Source of the DNA: Veillonellaceae bacterium
GTDB lineage: Bacteria; Bacillota_C; Negativicutes; UBA1444
Direction: 5' to 3'
Length of the DNA stretch: 60,132 bases
NCBI GenBank assembly: GCA_012798135.1
Contig: JAAZNU010000014.1
Location: 1 to 60,132 of the forward strand
In this document: positions 24,027-33,143 of the stretch, one piece after another
Layout: the number at the start of each line of letters is the position of its first letter
Position numbering within the stretch: the first letter of the stretch is position 1
Program-made: the position numbers and the translations under genes
Notes under the pieces: model-generated
What the model saw: the letters and a program-made list of their open reading frames with translations, nothing else
Told to the model about the DNA's origin: nothing
The model's database searches: none

Positions 24027-25289
24027 ATGTTGCTAATCATTGGGTCCATCATTTTGTTGGCGACAATATATGCTTTGGTAAAACAATACGAACCTCGAAT
24101 GGTCCTGTTTCTTTCCGGTTTAGTCATGTGCCTGGCGGCGCTTTCGCCGCTGGATGCCTTCAAAGGCTTTTCGTCGGCAATTAAGGGAGCGGTGGTCATG
24201 GAAACCATCACTTCATCCATGGCCTTTGCGTTTGTTATGGAAGCGACGAAATGCGACAAACATTTGGTGCATTTGTTGGCCAAAGGCCTGCAAAAGCTTG
24301 GCCCCGCTCTCATCCCCGGCGCTGTCCTGGCGACCGCGTTTGTGCATATTTCGATTCCGAGCGCCGCCGGCTGCATCGCCTCCGTCGGCCCGGTCCTGAT
24401 TCCGATTCTGATCGGCGCCGGCGTACATCCGCCGATGGCCGCTTCGGCCGTCTTTGCCGGCACGTTCGGTGCCACTATGCTCCATCCGGGTTTTCATCAG
24501 AATGTCGTCATTTCGAATGCGGTGAAGCATACGCCCATTGAGGTTGTCGGCAACCATTTCACGGATGTTCTGATTATCGGCGCGGTGGTCGCGGCATTGG
24601 TCACCGCAGTCGCCTTTGTGCTTAAAGAACATAAAGGATATGAAAACTCCACTGTGGCCGAGGAATTTGAAGTCAATATTGTCAGGGCGATTGTCCCGTT
24701 GGTCCCGTTGACCTTGATTCTGCTCGGGTCGTTGAATATTGTTCCGGCGCTGAAGGCCCTCCAGATTTCTTATGCCATGATCATCGGCGTTATCGTTGCC
24801 TGCGTGATTACCAAGACCAGCCCCGGCGACATTTCCAATGCATTCTTTCAGGGAATGGGCCGAGGTTTCTCACAGATATATGGCATTATCATCTGCTCGG
24901 CCATATTTGTCGCCGGACTGACTTCAACCGGGCTTTTGAAAGCCATGATCAATTTTATGAGCAGCCACCCCGCCATGGCCAAGCTTACCGGCACCATGGG
25001 CCCCTTCCTGCTGGCTGTTCTCTGCGGTTCCGGCGATGCTGCTTCGGTGGCGTTCAATAATGCGGTCACTCCGCATGCGGCCAGTTTTGGCATCACTCCC
25101 ATGAATCTGGGCAGCAGCGCTGCCATCGCCGGCTGTCTCGGCCGGACCATGTCGCCGATTGCCGGGGCGGCCATGGTTGCCTGCGGCCTGGCCGGAGTCA
25201 GCAACCCCATGGAACTGGCCAAGCGCAATGCACTGCCGATGATCGCCGGCGTAATAGTGATGGCGGTTCTGTTGATGTTTTTGCGGTAA
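24027..25289 (+). CDS. dcuC: DcuC-family C4-dicarboxylate carrier
   Basis: 420 aa with about 12 membrane segments. Characteristic stretches are ALVKQYEPRMVLFLSG near the N-terminus, FVHISIPSAAGCIASVGPVLIPILIGAGVHP, FGATMLHPGFHQNVV, GSGDAASVAFNNAVTPHA and GRTMSPIAGAAMV, as in anaerobic C4-dicarboxylate exchangers and efflux carriers. ATG 24027 is preferred: GAGGTGAG lies 6 bases upstream, while the GTG at 24018 lies inside that site. It probably imports the substrate or exports the product of the two CoA enzymes upstream. A strong terminator follows. Confidence 0.88.
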   Translation: MLLIIGSIILLATIYALVKQYEPRMVLFLSGLVMCLAALSPLDAFKGFSSAIKGAVVMETITSSMAFAFVMEATKCDKHLVHLLAKGLQKLGPALIPGAVLATAFVHISIPSAAGCIASVGPVLIPILIGAGVHPPMAASAVFAGTFGATMLHPGFHQNVVISNAVKHTPIEVVGNHFTDVLIIGAVVAALVTAVAFVLKEHKGYENSTVAEEFEVNIVRAIVPLVPLTLILLGSLNIVPALKALQISYAMIIGVIVACVITKTSPGDISNAFFQGMGRGFSQIYGIIICSAIFVAGLTSTGLLKAMINFMSSHPAMAKLTGTMGPFLLAVLCGSGDAASVAFNNAVTPHAASFGITPMNLGSSAAIAGCLGRTMSPIAGAAMVACGLAGVSNPMELAKRNALPMIAGVIVMAVLLMFLR

Positions 25290-25317
25290 CTGTCCATTAA
25301 TAACTCCGACTTGTAAA

Positions 25318-25358
25318 AGAGACGGAACCACTAAACGCGTGGTTCCGTCTCTTTTTTT
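25318..25358. terminator. Bidirectional terminator between dcuC and the sigma-54 activator
   Basis: AGAGACGGAACCAC and GTGGTTCCGTCTCT form a perfect 14-bp stem followed by seven T on the plus strand. The last codons of the convergent activator gene lie within it. Confidence 0.9.
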
Positions 25359-27439
25359 GCCGCCAGCCGGGCCAGCAATTCTTCGCCCTTGGGTGTAATT
25401 CTTGTTCCCTGACGGGTTTTGCCGGTTTCGACATAGCCGGATTGTTTCAGTAGCTTCAGCCATTTTTTCATTTGATGTTCCGAAATTTTAAGACGGTTGT
25501 CCATCTGTTTGATCAATGTTTGCCAGCCTACACCGCTGAGCAAAAGCGATTTGTTTTTGATTTCGGTCAGGATTCCGGCAATCAATTCGGCGGTTCGGGG
25601 ATCGACCAGCAGGTCGGCAAGAGCCGGGGCGGCTTCCATGGAGCTGATGGAATCGTCGGTAATGTTGGCTTTACGCTGCAAATAGGGAGGGATGTCCTGC
25701 AGATCCGCCTGACGGCCCTTTTCCACCACGCTGCACAGGAACTGGACGATGTTTTGCAGCTCACGAACATTTCCCGGCCAGTCATAATGGGTCAGAAAAT
25801 CCGTCAGTTCGGGAGTCAGAGTTAGCTTGGGACGCGAATGCTTTCCCGCAAAATGCCGGACCAGGGTCAGGATGTCTTCGCGACGGTTGCGCAGCGGCGG
25901 AATAGTTATGGGCAATGAACAAAGACGGTAAAACAGATCTTCCCGAAACTTACCCTTGGCGACTAGTGTTTCGAGATTTACATTGCTGGCCGCAATCACC
26001 CGAACATCGATTGGCGTAATTTTGCCGCTGCCGATGCGCCGGACTTCGTGTTCTTCCAAAACCCGCAACAGCCGGTTTTGCACCTCCGAGGAAGCGCTGC
26101 CGATTTCGTCGAGAAATATGGTCCCCATGTGCGCCTCTTCAAATAGCCCGGGTTTGCCACCTTTTCTGGCTCCGGTGAAAGCCCCGGATTCATAGCCGAA
26201 GAGTTCGCTTTCGACCAGGCTTTCGGGGATCGCGGCAAAATTCACTGCAATGAACGGGCCGTTTCGTCGCGGCGAGACATTATGGATGGAGTGGGCGAAC
26301 AGTTCTTTGCCGGCGCCGGTCTCGGCCTCCAGCAGAATCGTCAGCTCCGTCTGGGCAAACCGTTTGCTGAGCAGGATGGACTTGTTGAGAGCCGGGGAGT
26401 TGCCAACAATGTTTTCAAATTTGTATTTTGCCGTTTTTCCGTTGTTTTTTAGTTCTTGGCGAATCTGGACATCCAACTCCTGAATTTCCTGAATCGGCCG
26501 GAGGGTAGCCACCATTCCGTCGACGGAACGGCCATTGTTGATGATGACATTGGCGTTTAAAAAATAGTGTTTGTCAGCGATGCTCCGAATCTCATGATTA
26601 ACCCCGATGCGTTGTTCCAGATATCCCGACAGGTCGATTTCCGGGAAAATACTGTTGAGCTTGCGGCCGAGAACCTGCTGGTGATTAATTTTCAGTATGC
26701 TTTCCGCCGCTTGATTCCACAGGATGACATCCGTCTTTTCGTCCACGGCCAAGATGGCTTCGTCGACAGTATCGAGAATGACTTCCATATTGTTTTTCAG
26801 ACGTTCGCTTTGTTGGCCCATGGTACGGATTTTTTGGGTATTATATAAAATCGTTTCCAGATAGAAATGCGAAATATCGTTGAGTATCGTCATCGGCACG
26901 CCCAGGTATTGCAGCAGTTCGGCGAATGTGGAAAGGTTCAGTCCCTTGCCGCCCAGGTCGATGATGGTTTTGATGTGTTTGGGGACAAGGTGGGAGAGGC
27001 CGGTGGTGATTGCCACCGAGATTTCTTCGTCGATTTTTCCCAATATGCCGGGATAATAAGGAACAAATTGAAAGTCCCGAAATCCGAAACTCTGCAAAAT
27101 ACTAATCGTGTTGCTGACAGTTTCCTCTGTAGTTCCGACAACGTTGACCTTGCTGCCCGGTTCCAGGCTGAACAGTTTGTCCAGGCACTCCGGCCCGAGC
27201 ACTCTGTTGGCGATCAGTACCGGCTTTTCCGCAGGGAACTGGCTTTCAACGCTTCGCCATACGTTGCGGTTGGAAACGACAAAGATGTCTGCCATTCCCA
27301 AAAACGGCGGCGGAATCGAGGATTGGGCGATGGACCAGGAGGTCAGGTTGATATGTTGGCCGAGAAATTTCAGCAACTGATGCGTGATATAGTTGCAGGT
27401 CGATTCGGTATGTCCGACAACGCAGACGGTTTTCTTCAT
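25331..27439 (-). CDS. Sigma-54-dependent transcriptional activator with PrpR-like N-terminal and PAS domains
   Basis: 702 aa. The N-terminal ~200 residues resemble a PrpR-type sensor fold (VCVVGHTESTCNYI onward). A PAS domain lies around 215-330 (VILDTVDEAILAVDEKTDVILWN). The AAA+ domain has Walker A AETGAGKE near 372 (usual GETGTGKE), GAFTGA at about 419 for sigma-54 contact, Walker B GTIFLDEIGSAS and an Arg finger region. The C-terminus is a winged-helix-like domain (LKISEHQMKKWLKLLKQSGY) instead of the usual Fis helix. The start ATG 27439 has GAGGTG. It probably binds upstream of the -24/-12 promoters at 20731 and possibly 19615 and senses a small carboxylate or acyl compound. Confidence 0.9.
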   Translation of the reverse strand: MKKTVCVVGHTESTCNYITHQLLKFLGQHINLTSWSIAQSSIPPPFLGMADIFVVSNRNVWRSVESQFPAEKPVLIANRVLGPECLDKLFSLEPGSKVNVVGTTEETVSNTISILQSFGFRDFQFVPYYPGILGKIDEEISVAITTGLSHLVPKHIKTIIDLGGKGLNLSTFAELLQYLGVPMTILNDISHFYLETILYNTQKIRTMGQQSERLKNNMEVILDTVDEAILAVDEKTDVILWNQAAESILKINHQQVLGRKLNSIFPEIDLSGYLEQRIGVNHEIRSIADKHYFLNANVIINNGRSVDGMVATLRPIQEIQELDVQIRQELKNNGKTAKYKFENIVGNSPALNKSILLSKRFAQTELTILLEAETGAGKELFAHSIHNVSPRRNGPFIAVNFAAIPESLVESELFGYESGAFTGARKGGKPGLFEEAHMGTIFLDEIGSASSEVQNRLLRVLEEHEVRRIGSGKITPIDVRVIAASNVNLETLVAKGKFREDLFYRLCSLPITIPPLRNRREDILTLVRHFAGKHSRPKLTLTPELTDFLTHYDWPGNVRELQNIVQFLCSVVEKGRQADLQDIPPYLQRKANITDDSISSMEAAPALADLLVDPRTAELIAGILTEIKNKSLLLSGVGWQTLIKQMDNRLKISEHQMKKWLKLLKQSGYVETGKTRQGTRITPKGEELLARLAAKKETEPRV

Positions 27440-27692
27440 GGTTCACCTCGTAGTGTTTGGGATCTCGAAGTAAGCGGCATTGCTATTATCTTATAATTAA
27501 TAGGCTCATAGTGCAAATTTCCTGGAGGCTATCCCTGTGTCGGCAAAGCGCGCTCTCTATGGGGAAACGATGTCCGTCTCGGGGGGATCGGGCGGCGGTG
27601 ATGGCTAGTCCACCGTTGACAGCCGGCTGCGAAATGTGGTATACGTGCAAGCAGTGGGAAACGACGGCGAGCGATGGAAAGGAGTTCTCCTG

Positions 27693-29378
27693 TTGAACAT
27701 TCTGCAATTTGACAAGCTACATTGCAAAAATTGCTATAAATGCGTCCGACATTGTCCGGTCAAGGCGATCGAGGTGAAGAACCATCGCGCCCAGATCAAC
27801 GCGGCCGATTGCATCCTGTGCGGCGAATGCACGATCATCTGTCCCCAGAAAACGAAAGGGGCCGTGAGCGAGGTCGCCCAACTGCAAGCAGCTCTGAGTG
27901 GCGGCGTGCCGGTGATCGCCAGTCTGGCGCCATCCGCCGTCGTTTATTTCTCGGCATCGGTCGAGTCGCTGCAAACGGCGTTGCGCGGGCTGGGGTTCGT
28001 CGACGCCGACGAAACGGCCGAGGGTGCGTATCTCGTCAAATCTGAATATGAAAAACTGCTGACCGACCGGCCGGGCCAGGTCTGGATATCTTCCTGCTGC
28101 TCGTCGGTCAATCTGCTGATCGGCAAGTACCACCCGGCGGCGTTGCCGCACCTCGCCCCGGTTGTGACACCCATCCAGGCGCACGCCCGGCTACTGAAGG
28201 AACGGCGGCCGGAGGCCCGGGTCGCCTTCATCACCCCCTGCGTCTCCAAAAAAGCCGAGCGCTACGCTCCCGGCTCCGAGATCGATTATGTCATTACCTT
28301 CGAAGAACTGTCGGAGCTGCTGGCGGCTGCCGGTATTGCCCTGCCGACGGCGAACGGAGTCGACGGCTGGCCGCTGTTGTCACGCAAATTTCCCACGGAT
28401 GGCGGCATCGTCGCCACCATGGCCAAGCAGGCCGGTTACCGCTATGTTTCGGTCAGCGGCTACAACGCCTGCGAGCAGGCGATCCGTGACATCCTGGGCG
28501 GTAGCGTTTCGTCGTGCTTTGTCGAGATGAGCCTGTGCGAGGGCAGCTGCGTCGGCGGTCCGTCCTTCCGTAAAAAAGAGGTTTCGCTGTTGCGGTCTAC
28601 CCTCACCATTCAGCAATATTCAGCCGCGCCGGATTATGCGACGGATTTCAATGTTCATTGCAACACTTCGCTGACCAGCCGTTTTTCAGCCCCGCCGCCC
28701 AGCGATACCCAGCCGCCGTCGGCCGGACAAATCGCCGCCGTCCTGCGCAAGATGGGCAAGCGCTCGCCGGCGGACGAACTGAACTGCGGCATGTGCGGCT
28801 ACCATTCCTGCCGGGAAAAGGCGGCGGCCATCCTGGCCGGCAAGGCCGAGATCAACATGTGTCTGCCGTACATGAGCGAGCGGGCCGAATCGTTTTCCAA
28901 CCAGATCCTCAACATCACCCCGAACGCGATCGTTGCGGTGGACATGGACCTGAAGATCCAGCAGATCAACCAGGCAGCCTGTGAGATTTTTCGCGTGGCG
29001 GCGGAGGATGTCCTGAAACAGCCGGTGTCGCGCATTCTCGATGAATTCCATTTTGCGGACCTGATCATGCAGGGAACGGAAAAACTCGAAAAGACGGCGT
29101 TTCTGCCCGAATACAACGTCTACCTCAGCCAGGTTTTTCTCTATGACAAGGAAAGCGGCCTGGTGGTCTGCATTATGAAGAATATTTCCCATGATCGCCA
29201 GAAAAGAAACCAGGCACTGAAAAAGAAAACCCAGGCGGCGGCGCTGGCCGACGCAATCGGCGACAAGCAGCTGCGCATCGTCCACGAAATCGCCTCGCTG
29301 CTCGGGGAGACGGCCGCCGAAACCCAGATCGCCGTCCATGATCTCAAGGCCGCCATCATGATGGATGACGAGGAATAG
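27693..29378 (+). CDS. Sensory-type [FeFe]-hydrogenase-like protein with PAS domain (HydS-like)
   Basis: 561 aa from TTG 27693, chosen because GGAG lies 8 bases upstream and the ferredoxin domain begins directly after. Two 4Fe-4S motifs (CKNCYKCVRHCP and CILCGECTIICP) come first. The hydrogenase H-cluster region follows with the three modified signatures SSCCSSVN, TPCVSKKAE and EMSLCEGSCVGGPS. A further Cys cluster, CGMCGYHSCREK, lies near 365. A PAS domain spans about 405-520 (ILNITPNAIVAVDMDLKIQQIN), ending in a helical tail. This is the build of group C putative H2-sensing hydrogenases. A PP2C/SpoIIE phosphatase gene overlaps its end, the usual partner. Confidence 0.9.
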   Translation: MNILQFDKLHCKNCYKCVRHCPVKAIEVKNHRAQINAADCILCGECTIICPQKTKGAVSEVAQLQAALSGGVPVIASLAPSAVVYFSASVESLQTALRGLGFVDADETAEGAYLVKSEYEKLLTDRPGQVWISSCCSSVNLLIGKYHPAALPHLAPVVTPIQAHARLLKERRPEARVAFITPCVSKKAERYAPGSEIDYVITFEELSELLAAAGIALPTANGVDGWPLLSRKFPTDGGIVATMAKQAGYRYVSVSGYNACEQAIRDILGGSVSSCFVEMSLCEGSCVGGPSFRKKEVSLLRSTLTIQQYSAAPDYATDFNVHCNTSLTSRFSAPPPSDTQPPSAGQIAAVLRKMGKRSPADELNCGMCGYHSCREKAAAILAGKAEINMCLPYMSERAESFSNQILNITPNAIVAVDMDLKIQQINQAACEIFRVAAEDVLKQPVSRILDEFHFADLIMQGTEKLEKTAFLPEYNVYLSQVFLYDKESGLVVCIMKNISHDRQKRNQALKKKTQAAALADAIGDKQLRIVHEIASLLGETAAETQIAVHDLKAAIMMDDEE

Positions 29379-30552
29379 GCAGGTGTTGGCGACGGAAGCG
29401 CAATTTTTGGAAAGCGGCTGGGCCAGCGTGAGCAAGCACGACGAAAAGTTGTGCGGCGATTTTTTCAAAACCTTCGAGAACCGAGGCCGACAAGTGTTCG
29501 TACTGTCCGACGGCCTCGGCAGCGGCGTGAAGGCGAACATCCTGTCCACCCTGACGGCGACCATTCTGGGCACCATGCTGTCGCGGGGCATTCCACTGGA
29601 CGAGTGCATCGCCACGGTCGCCACCACGCTGCCGGTTTGCCGGACACGGAAGTTGGCCTACTCGACCTTCACGGTCCTGCAGATCGAGCGAGGTACGGCC
29701 TATCTCGCACAATATTGCAACCCGCCGGCGATTCTGCTGCGGCAGGGGCGCAATCTGGACTATGCCCATGACGTGCATTTCATCGGCGAGAAGGAGATCC
29801 TGGAAAGCCATGTCCAGTTGGCGACGGGCGACATTCTGGTTGTGATGTCCGACGGCGTCGCCAACGCCGGCGTTGGCAAATTGGCGCCGAACGGCTGGCG
29901 GCGGGAGGAACTGGTCGCCTTTCTGGAGCGTCTGGATACGGCCGGTCTGTCGGCGGCACACATTGCTGCGCAGATCATCGACTGTTGCCGGACTCTCAGC
30001 GAGGAGTCCCTGGATGACGACGCATCGGTGCTGGTGGTGAAGCTGCGGGAGCGCAGCGTGGTCAATCTGCTGGTCGGACCGCCGGAGAACAAGGAAGACG
30101 ACAACCGGATTTTGAAGCTGTTCTTCGCCAAGGCGGGCATCCGGGTCGTCTGCGGCGGCAGCACCGCCCAGGCCGTCAGCAAATACCAGGGCAAACCGAT
30201 CACCGTCGTCGCAGAGAGCGATACGGCCGAAATCCCGGCGATGTCGCGCATGGAGAACGTCGACTACGTCACCGAAGGCGTCATTACCCTGAAAAAAGTG
30301 CTGGAGCTTTGTCGCACCTGCCTGGCGGATCCGCTGGCCCTGCTCGAGTTCAGCCGCAAGAAGGATGCGGCGTCGGTGCTGGCCCGGTTGTTCGTCGAAA
30401 CGGCGACGGACATCAACATCTATTTCGGGATGGCGGCCAACGAGGCGCACGCAGGAACGGGCTTCGATTTCCAGGTCAAGCTGGCGCTGATCCGCCAGCT
30501 CGAGGAGTGCCTGCGTGAGTTGCGCAAGAATGTGAAAATCAGCTTCTGCTGA
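29365..30552 (+). CDS. PP2C/SpoIIE-type serine phosphatase coupled to the sensory hydrogenase
   Basis: 395 aa. The SpoIIE-like phosphatase core includes CGDFFKTFENRGRQVFVLSDGLGSGVKAN, with metal-binding Asp in SDGLGSG, and GDILVVMSDGVANAG. LDDDASVLVVKL completes the metal site. A second domain of about 150 residues follows (VNLLVGPPENKEDDNRILKLFF), perhaps a kinase-antagonist or receptor-like module. ATG 29365 overlaps the hydrogenase gene by 14 bp, so translation is coupled. It probably transmits the hydrogen or redox signal by dephosphorylating a target protein, as proposed for this hydrogenase class. Confidence 0.88.
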   Translation: MTRNRQVLATEAQFLESGWASVSKHDEKLCGDFFKTFENRGRQVFVLSDGLGSGVKANILSTLTATILGTMLSRGIPLDECIATVATTLPVCRTRKLAYSTFTVLQIERGTAYLAQYCNPPAILLRQGRNLDYAHDVHFIGEKEILESHVQLATGDILVVMSDGVANAGVGKLAPNGWRREELVAFLERLDTAGLSAAHIAAQIIDCCRTLSEESLDDDASVLVVKLRERSVVNLLVGPPENKEDDNRILKLFFAKAGIRVVCGGSTAQAVSKYQGKPITVVAESDTAEIPAMSRMENVDYVTEGVITLKKVLELCRTCLADPLALLEFSRKKDAASVLARLFVETATDINIYFGMAANEAHAGTGFDFQVKLALIRQLEECLRELRKNVKISFC

Positions 30553-30647
30553 GCGCAGGCCGTCCCGCCGAACCCACGACAGGAAAAAGACGGTCCGGGG
30601 GCGAACATAGACATCACCTCAGGCAAACAGCAGAAAGGAGAATCGGC

Positions 30648-30824
30648 ATGAAAAATATCGAAATGACAACGAATGGCGACATCCTGACCATCAAGGTCGA
30701 TCTTTCCCAGCGCTTCGGCAAATCCAGCAGCGGCAAATCCACGATCATCGCCAGTACGGAAGGAAACCAGTCGGTGCCGGGGCATGAAGACGTCAAAATC
30801 GGCCTGAACGTGTATACGAAGTAA
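30648..30824 (+). CDS. Small conserved-looking protein, 58 aa
   Basis: The ATG at 30648 with AAAGGAG upstream opens a 58-codon frame beginning MKNIEMTTNGDILTIKVDLS and ending LNVYTK before TAA. The middle is rich in Ser, Gly and Lys (GKSSSGKST), and the N-terminal half could form two beta strands. No family name is known to me. It lies 95 bp after the phosphatase and 14 bp before dinB. The good ribosome site and clean codon use argue that it is real. Confidence 0.7.
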   Translation: MKNIEMTTNGDILTIKVDLSQRFGKSSSGKSTIIASTEGNQSVPGHEDVKIGLNVYTK

Positions 30825-30838
30825 GGCTGGCGAAAACG

Positions 30839-32020
30839 ATGCTGCGCTGGATCATCCACGTGGACATGGATGCGTTCTTCGCGTCGGTGGAACAGCGGGA
30901 CCATCCGGAATATCGGGGCAAGCCGGTCATCGTCGGCGGGCTGGGCAACCGGGGCGTGGTGTCGACCGCCTCCTACGAAGCCCGGCGCTTCGGCGTGCAT
31001 TCCGCGCTGCCGATGGCGACGGCGCGGCGGCTGTGCCCGCAGGGAATCTTTTTGCCTGGCGACCACCGGAAGTATTCCCGCGTGTCCGGCCAGATCATGG
31101 CGATTCTGGATCAGTATTCGCCGCTGGTGGAGCAGATTTCCGTCGACGAGGCATTTCTCGACGTGACGGGCATGGAATGGCTGTACCCGTCGCCGGTGGA
31201 GATCGCCCGGGCCATCAAGCGGCAAGTGAAGGAAGAACTGCTCCTGACGGTCTCGGCCGGCGTGGCGCCCAACAAGTTTCTGGCCAAGATGGCCTCGGAC
31301 CTGCAGAAACCGGACGGGCTGGTAGTGGTGGAACACGGCCGGGAGCAGGAGTTCTTGCGGGACTTGCCGGTGGAAAAACTCTGGGGGATCGGCGATGTCA
31401 CGGCCAAGAACCTTCATGACAAGGGAATCCGGACCATCGGCCAGCTGGCCCGTCTGGAGCCGCCACAGCTGAAACGTCTGTTCGGCGAGAACGCCGCCAC
31501 CATCCACAATCTGGCCCTGGGCCGCGACGACCGGCCGGTAGTGTCCGGGCATGAGGCGAAGTCCATCGGGGCGGAGGAAACTTTCGAACGCGACCTGTTC
31601 GCGGCCGACGACCTGCGCTCCGCCCTGCTGGCGCTGGCGGAGCGGGTGGGATACCGGCTGCGTCGCGAAAAAACCGCCGGGCGCACGATCACGCTGAAAC
31701 TCCGCTACGGGACATTTCAGACGCTGACGCGCCGGCGGACCTTGACGGAACCGACCCAGATCGACGAAATCATTTACCGGACCGCCGTGGAGTTGTTGGA
31801 GCAGCAGGGCGCCGGAAGCGGCGTGCGCCTGCTCGGCGTTACCGTATCCCAGTTGGAGACGGAGCGGCCGGTGGCGCCGTCGTTGTTTGACAACCAGGAA
31901 GAAAAAGGCCGTCAGCTCTCGGCCGCCGTGGACCAGCTACGCCGGAAGTTTGGCGCGCCGATGGTGGTGCATGGCCGGCTGGCGCCGCGCAAGGAAGGAA
32001 AGGAAACGAAAGATGATTAA
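30839..32020 (+). CDS. dinB: DNA polymerase IV (Y-family translesion polymerase)
   Basis: 393 aa. The polymerase signatures are HVDMDAFFASVEQRDHPE with the first catalytic Asp, SYEARRFGVHSALPM, and QISVDEAFLDVT with the Asp-Glu pair. The helix-hairpin-helix thumb (LWGIGDVTAKNLHDKGIRTIGQLA) and the little-finger domain follow. It copies past damaged template bases. No canonical Gram-positive LexA box (GAAC-N4-GTTC) was seen in the short upstream gap. Its end overlaps the peptidase gene by 8 bp. Confidence 0.95.
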   Translation: MLRWIIHVDMDAFFASVEQRDHPEYRGKPVIVGGLGNRGVVSTASYEARRFGVHSALPMATARRLCPQGIFLPGDHRKYSRVSGQIMAILDQYSPLVEQISVDEAFLDVTGMEWLYPSPVEIARAIKRQVKEELLLTVSAGVAPNKFLAKMASDLQKPDGLVVVEHGREQEFLRDLPVEKLWGIGDVTAKNLHDKGIRTIGQLARLEPPQLKRLFGENAATIHNLALGRDDRPVVSGHEAKSIGAEETFERDLFAADDLRSALLALAERVGYRLRREKTAGRTITLKLRYGTFQTLTRRRTLTEPTQIDEIIYRTAVELLEQQGAGSGVRLLGVTVSQLETERPVAPSLFDNQEEKGRQLSAAVDQLRRKFGAPMVVHGRLAPRKEGKETKDD

Positions 32021-33143
32021 CCGACAACGGGTATTGCAGGAATTCATGGAAATGGTGGCGATCGCGTCGCCAAGCGGTGGTGAACGGGAAATTGCCGATG
32101 TCCTGATGCAAAAACTGCAGGCGGCCGGGCTGGCGGTCGAAGAAGACGGTGCGGGGGAAAAGATCGGCGGCAACGCCGGCAACCTTATTGCCCGCCTATC
32201 GGCGACGGTGCCCGGCGCGCCGGTCCTCATGCTGAGCGCCCACATGGATTCGGTGCAGCCGTGCGCCGGAATCCGGCCGCAACTGAACGACGGCGTGATC
32301 ACCTCCGCCGGCGACACGATCCTCGGCGCCGACTGCAGATCCGGCATCGTGCCGCTCCTGGAGGCGCTGCGGCAAATTCAGGAACAAAGCCTGCCGCATG
32401 GTGAAATCGTGGTCGTGTTCACGATTTCGGAAGAGGCGGGCCTGGACGGGGCGATTCATATTGATCCGACAAAAATACGGGCCGACTTCGGCTACGCCCT
32501 CGACGGCGAAGAAGTCGGCAGTGTGACGACCATGGCGCCGGGACAGAACTCGCTGGCCATCGTAGTGCGGGGAAAAACGGCCCATGCTGGCGTGGCCCCG
32601 GAAGAGGGAATCAACGCCATTACCCTGGCCGCCCGGGCATTGGCGGTGATCCCCCAGGGACGCATCGATTTTGAAACAACCTGCAACGTCGGCGTCATTA
32701 AGGGCGGCGCCGCCACCAACATTGTTCCCGACCGCGTGGAGATCAGCGCCGAGGTGCGCAGCCGCAACCTGGACAAGCTGGGGCGGCTGACCCGCGAAAT
32801 CGCCGACACGTTTTCCCGGATCGTGACGGCGGGCGGCGGTCAGGTCGAAATCGGCGTGAAGCGGGCGTATGAACCGTTTGTTCTGGCGGAAACCGCGCCG
32901 GTCATCGCAACCGCAGTGAAGGCGGCGGCAGCGGCGGGCATTGCCGCCAGGGTCGAAGCGACCGGCGGCGGCAGCGACGCCAATTTCTTCAACCGTTACA
33001 ACGTGCCGACCGCCATCTTGGGAACCGGCATGGCGAAGGTTCATACCACGGCGGAATTTATCCGCGAAGACGACTTGTACCGGACGACGGAATGGACGCT
33101 GGCCATCATCCGGGAGGCGGCGGGGCTGAGTCCGTCTATTTGA
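32013..33143 (+). CDS. M20-family zinc peptidase (PepT-like)
   Basis: 376 aa. Metal-binding motifs are MLSAHMDSVQPCAG (His and Asp), GADCRSGIVPLLEAL (bridging Asp), FTISEEAGLDGA (catalytic and metal Glu), YALDGEE and, near the end, GMAKVHTTAEFI (last His). The dimerisation domain has GKTAHAGVAPEEGINAI. Such enzymes remove N-terminal residues from tripeptides or hydrolyse similar amides. ATG 32013 overlaps the end of dinB by 8 bp; the much longer upstream frame lies inside dinB and is not used. The 3' end overlaps the convergent Ppx/GppA gene by 8 bp. Confidence 0.92.
   Translation: MINRQRVLQEFMEMVAIASPSGGEREIADVLMQKLQAAGLAVEEDGAGEKIGGNAGNLIARLSATVPGAPVLMLSAHMDSVQPCAGIRPQLNDGVITSAGDTILGADCRSGIVPLLEALRQIQEQSLPHGEIVVVFTISEEAGLDGAIHIDPTKIRADFGYALDGEEVGSVTTMAPGQNSLAIVVRGKTAHAGVAPEEGINAITLAARALAVIPQGRIDFETTCNVGVIKGGAATNIVPDRVEISAEVRSRNLDKLGRLTREIADTFSRIVTAGGGQVEIGVKRAYEPFVLAETAPVIATAVKAAAAAGIAARVEATGGGSDANFFNRYNVPTAILGTGMAKVHTTAEFIREDDLYRTTEWTLAIIREAAGLSPSI

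Noticed and set aside
23720..24475. 251-codon reverse frame over the dcuC remnant and dcuC start
   Set aside because: Runs antisense through the carrier coding region and has no family similarity.
27744..28184. Reverse frames within the sensory hydrogenase and phosphatase genes
   Set aside because: High-GC shadows of the plus-strand genes, which carry all recognisable motifs.
30553..30840. LexA box before dinB
   Set aside because: No GAAC-N4-GTTC or close variant was seen; SOS control is not supported from this sequence alone.
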